DNA of 10,987 bases from an uncultured Bacteroides sp. Lineage in GTDB: Bacteria > Bacteroidota > Bacteroidia > Bacteroidales > Bacteroidaceae. The position numbers and the translations under genes were made by a program. Below are positions 9,836 through 10,987 of the stretch, in pieces. The stretch is from contig CAKUYM010000127.1 in assembly GCA_934716785.1 (NCBI GenBank), positions 1 to 10,987 of the forward strand, in the 5' to 3' direction. Below the pieces are notes generated by a model. It worked only from the letters and a program-made list of their open reading frames with translations, was not told the origin of the DNA and searched no databases. The stretch's first letter is position 1; each line of letters opens with the position of its first letter.

Positions 9836-10987
9836 TTGTACCTCAAGAAATATATCATCCATTATACACTGATACGGAGAAATTCATTATTCTTATTACC
9901 GGTGGTCGTGGCTCCGGAAAATCGTTCAATGCTTCCACCTTCATCGAACGCCTGACCTTTGAGCTTACTCCTGCTGAGAAGATAGTGCATCAAATTCTCT
10001 ATACCCGCTACACGATGGTTTCTGCCGGTATGTCTATTATACCGGAAATGATGGAGAAGATAGACCTTGACGGAACAACCAAATATTTTAAGACTACCAA
10101 GACGGATATAGTCAATAAAATGACCAAGAGCCGTATCATGTTCCGAGGTATCAAGACCTCTTCCGGGAATCAGACGGCAAAGTTGAAATCAATTCAAGGT
10201 ATCACGACCTTCGTCTGTGATGAAGCGGAGGAATGGACGAATGAGGAAGAGTTCGATAAGATAATGCTCTCCATTCGTAAGAAAGGGATTCAGAACCGAA
10301 TTATCATCATAATGAACCCGTGTGATTCCAACCATTTCATCTATAAGAAGTACATTGAGAAAACTTACAAGCTGGTAGAGATTGACGGAGTACAGGTACA
10401 GATTTCCACTCACCCAAATGTGCTTCACATTCATACTACTTACTTGGATAACTTAGAGAATCTTTCACCGGAGTTCTTGAAAGAAGTGGAGGATATGAAA
10501 GCGAACAACCCGGATAAATACGCTCACGTGGTTATCGGACGATGGGCAGATGTTGCGGAAGGTGCGGTATTCAAGAAGTGGGGAATCGTTGACGAGTTCC
10601 CGCAGGGATGCAAGAAGGTAGGCTTAGGTCTTGACTTTGGTTTCACCAATGATCCAACGGCAGCAATCCGGTGTGGAGTCATTGATAACCGCCTATATCT
10701 TGATGAAGTAGACTATCGAACAGGATTATTATCATCCGACATTGTTAAATCTATCCGTCCTTGGGGCTTAAAAACTATAGCAGATAGTGCAGATCCAAGA
10801 ACCATTCAAGAGATTCACAACGGAGGTGTGAGGATATATGCTGTAAGTAAATACCCCGGCTCTGTTGTAGCGGGTATAGACAAGATGAAGGAATATGAAA
10901 TATATATAACCAAACGCTCATATAACTTGCAAAGTGAGTTTAGGAAGTATATTTGGGCAAAGGATAAAGACGGGAACTATATCAACG
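9832..10987 (+). CDS. terminase large subunit (partial, runs off the window)
   Basis: It starts at ATG 9832 (ATGA overlap) and stays open for 385 codons to the window end. The ATPase domain has Walker A GGRGSGKS (24-31) and Walker B TTFVCDEAEEW with D130 and E131. A coupling-type segment IIIIMNP follows. The nuclease domain begins near residue 265 with GLDFGFTNDPTAA (D268, D275), and a second acidic cluster, ADSADP (D318, D321), fits the RNase H-like metal site. The order and motifs match PBSX-type/Terminase_3 proteins. The protein is the packaging motor that moves DNA into the prohead and cuts it. Usual length is about 400-470 aa, so perhaps 20-80 residues are missing. Confidence 0.95.
   Translation, partial: MIVPQEIYHPLYTDTEKFIILITGGRGSGKSFNASTFIERLTFELTPAEKIVHQILYTRYTMVSAGMSIIPEMMEKIDLDGTTKYFKTTKTDIVNKMTKSRIMFRGIKTSSGNQTAKLKSIQGITTFVCDEAEEWTNEEEFDKIMLSIRKKGIQNRIIIIMNPCDSNHFIYKKYIEKTYKLVEIDGVQVQISTHPNVLHIHTTYLDNLENLSPEFLKEVEDMKANNPDKYAHVVIGRWADVAEGAVFKKWGIVDEFPQGCKKVGLGLDFGFTNDPTAAIRCGVIDNRLYLDEVDYRTGLLSSDIVKSIRPWGLKTIADSADPRTIQEIHNGGVRIYAVSKYPGSVVAGIDKMKEYEIYITKRSYNLQSEFRKYIWAKDKDGNYIN

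Overview
The window is a stretch of an AT-rich, tailed-phage or prophage genome whose host is most likely a Bacteroidales bacterium. The reasons are the promoter boxes of the Bacteroidota type (TAnnTTTG at 4842-4849 on the minus strand, and at 4946-4953, 6462-6469 and 6480-6487 on the plus strand), A/T-rich leaders ending in GATTATG instead of Shine-Dalgarno (SD) sites for many genes, a DUF3873 protein, and a small/large terminase pair at the right end.

Layout. (1) 1-3779: a tightly packed plus-strand operon with ATGA-type overlaps. It encodes two related Cys-rich small proteins, a DUF1566/Lcl-like protein, a MazG-like nucleotide pyrophosphohydrolase, a DUF551 protein, a possible PD-(D/E)xK-type protein and several unknowns. 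(2) 3876-4313: a conserved-looking unknown, then a terminator shared with a convergent minus-strand pair (an XRE repressor plus a coupled 57-aa protein at 4353-4526). (3) 4823-4996: a divergent promoter/operator region with three GTGATA-type sites, resembling a lysogeny switch. (4) 4997-6409: a plus-strand string of small proteins separated in part by standardised hairpin linkers and ended by a terminator. (5) 6497-6572: a tRNA gene directly behind a promoter. (6) 6601 onward: ASCH protein, PAPS-reductase-family protein, ParB-like protein, terminase small subunit and terminase large subunit (cut by the window end). Small Arg-rich genes lie in four of the junctions between these larger genes.

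Main result. The tRNA has initiator hallmarks (C1 x A72 mismatch, A11:U24) but carries the anticodon GAC, which reads GUC and GUU. Downstream lie four small Arg/Gly/Asn-rich reading frames with no suitable ATG/GTG/TTG at their 5' ends. All four open with GTC or GTT in the same nucleotide context (consensus GYYGAGTYR). In three of them an AGGAGG/GGGAGG SD lies exactly 8 nt before the GTY codon, while the other genes in this part of the window use SD-poor leaders. The start-site consensus can pair, with wobbles, to the whole seven-base anticodon loop (UUGACUU). I infer a phage-encoded alternative initiator tRNA paired with GUY start codons, dedicated to a paralogous family of small basic proteins. 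The bases are seen directly; the initiation mechanism and the initiating amino acid (methionine or valine) are inference.
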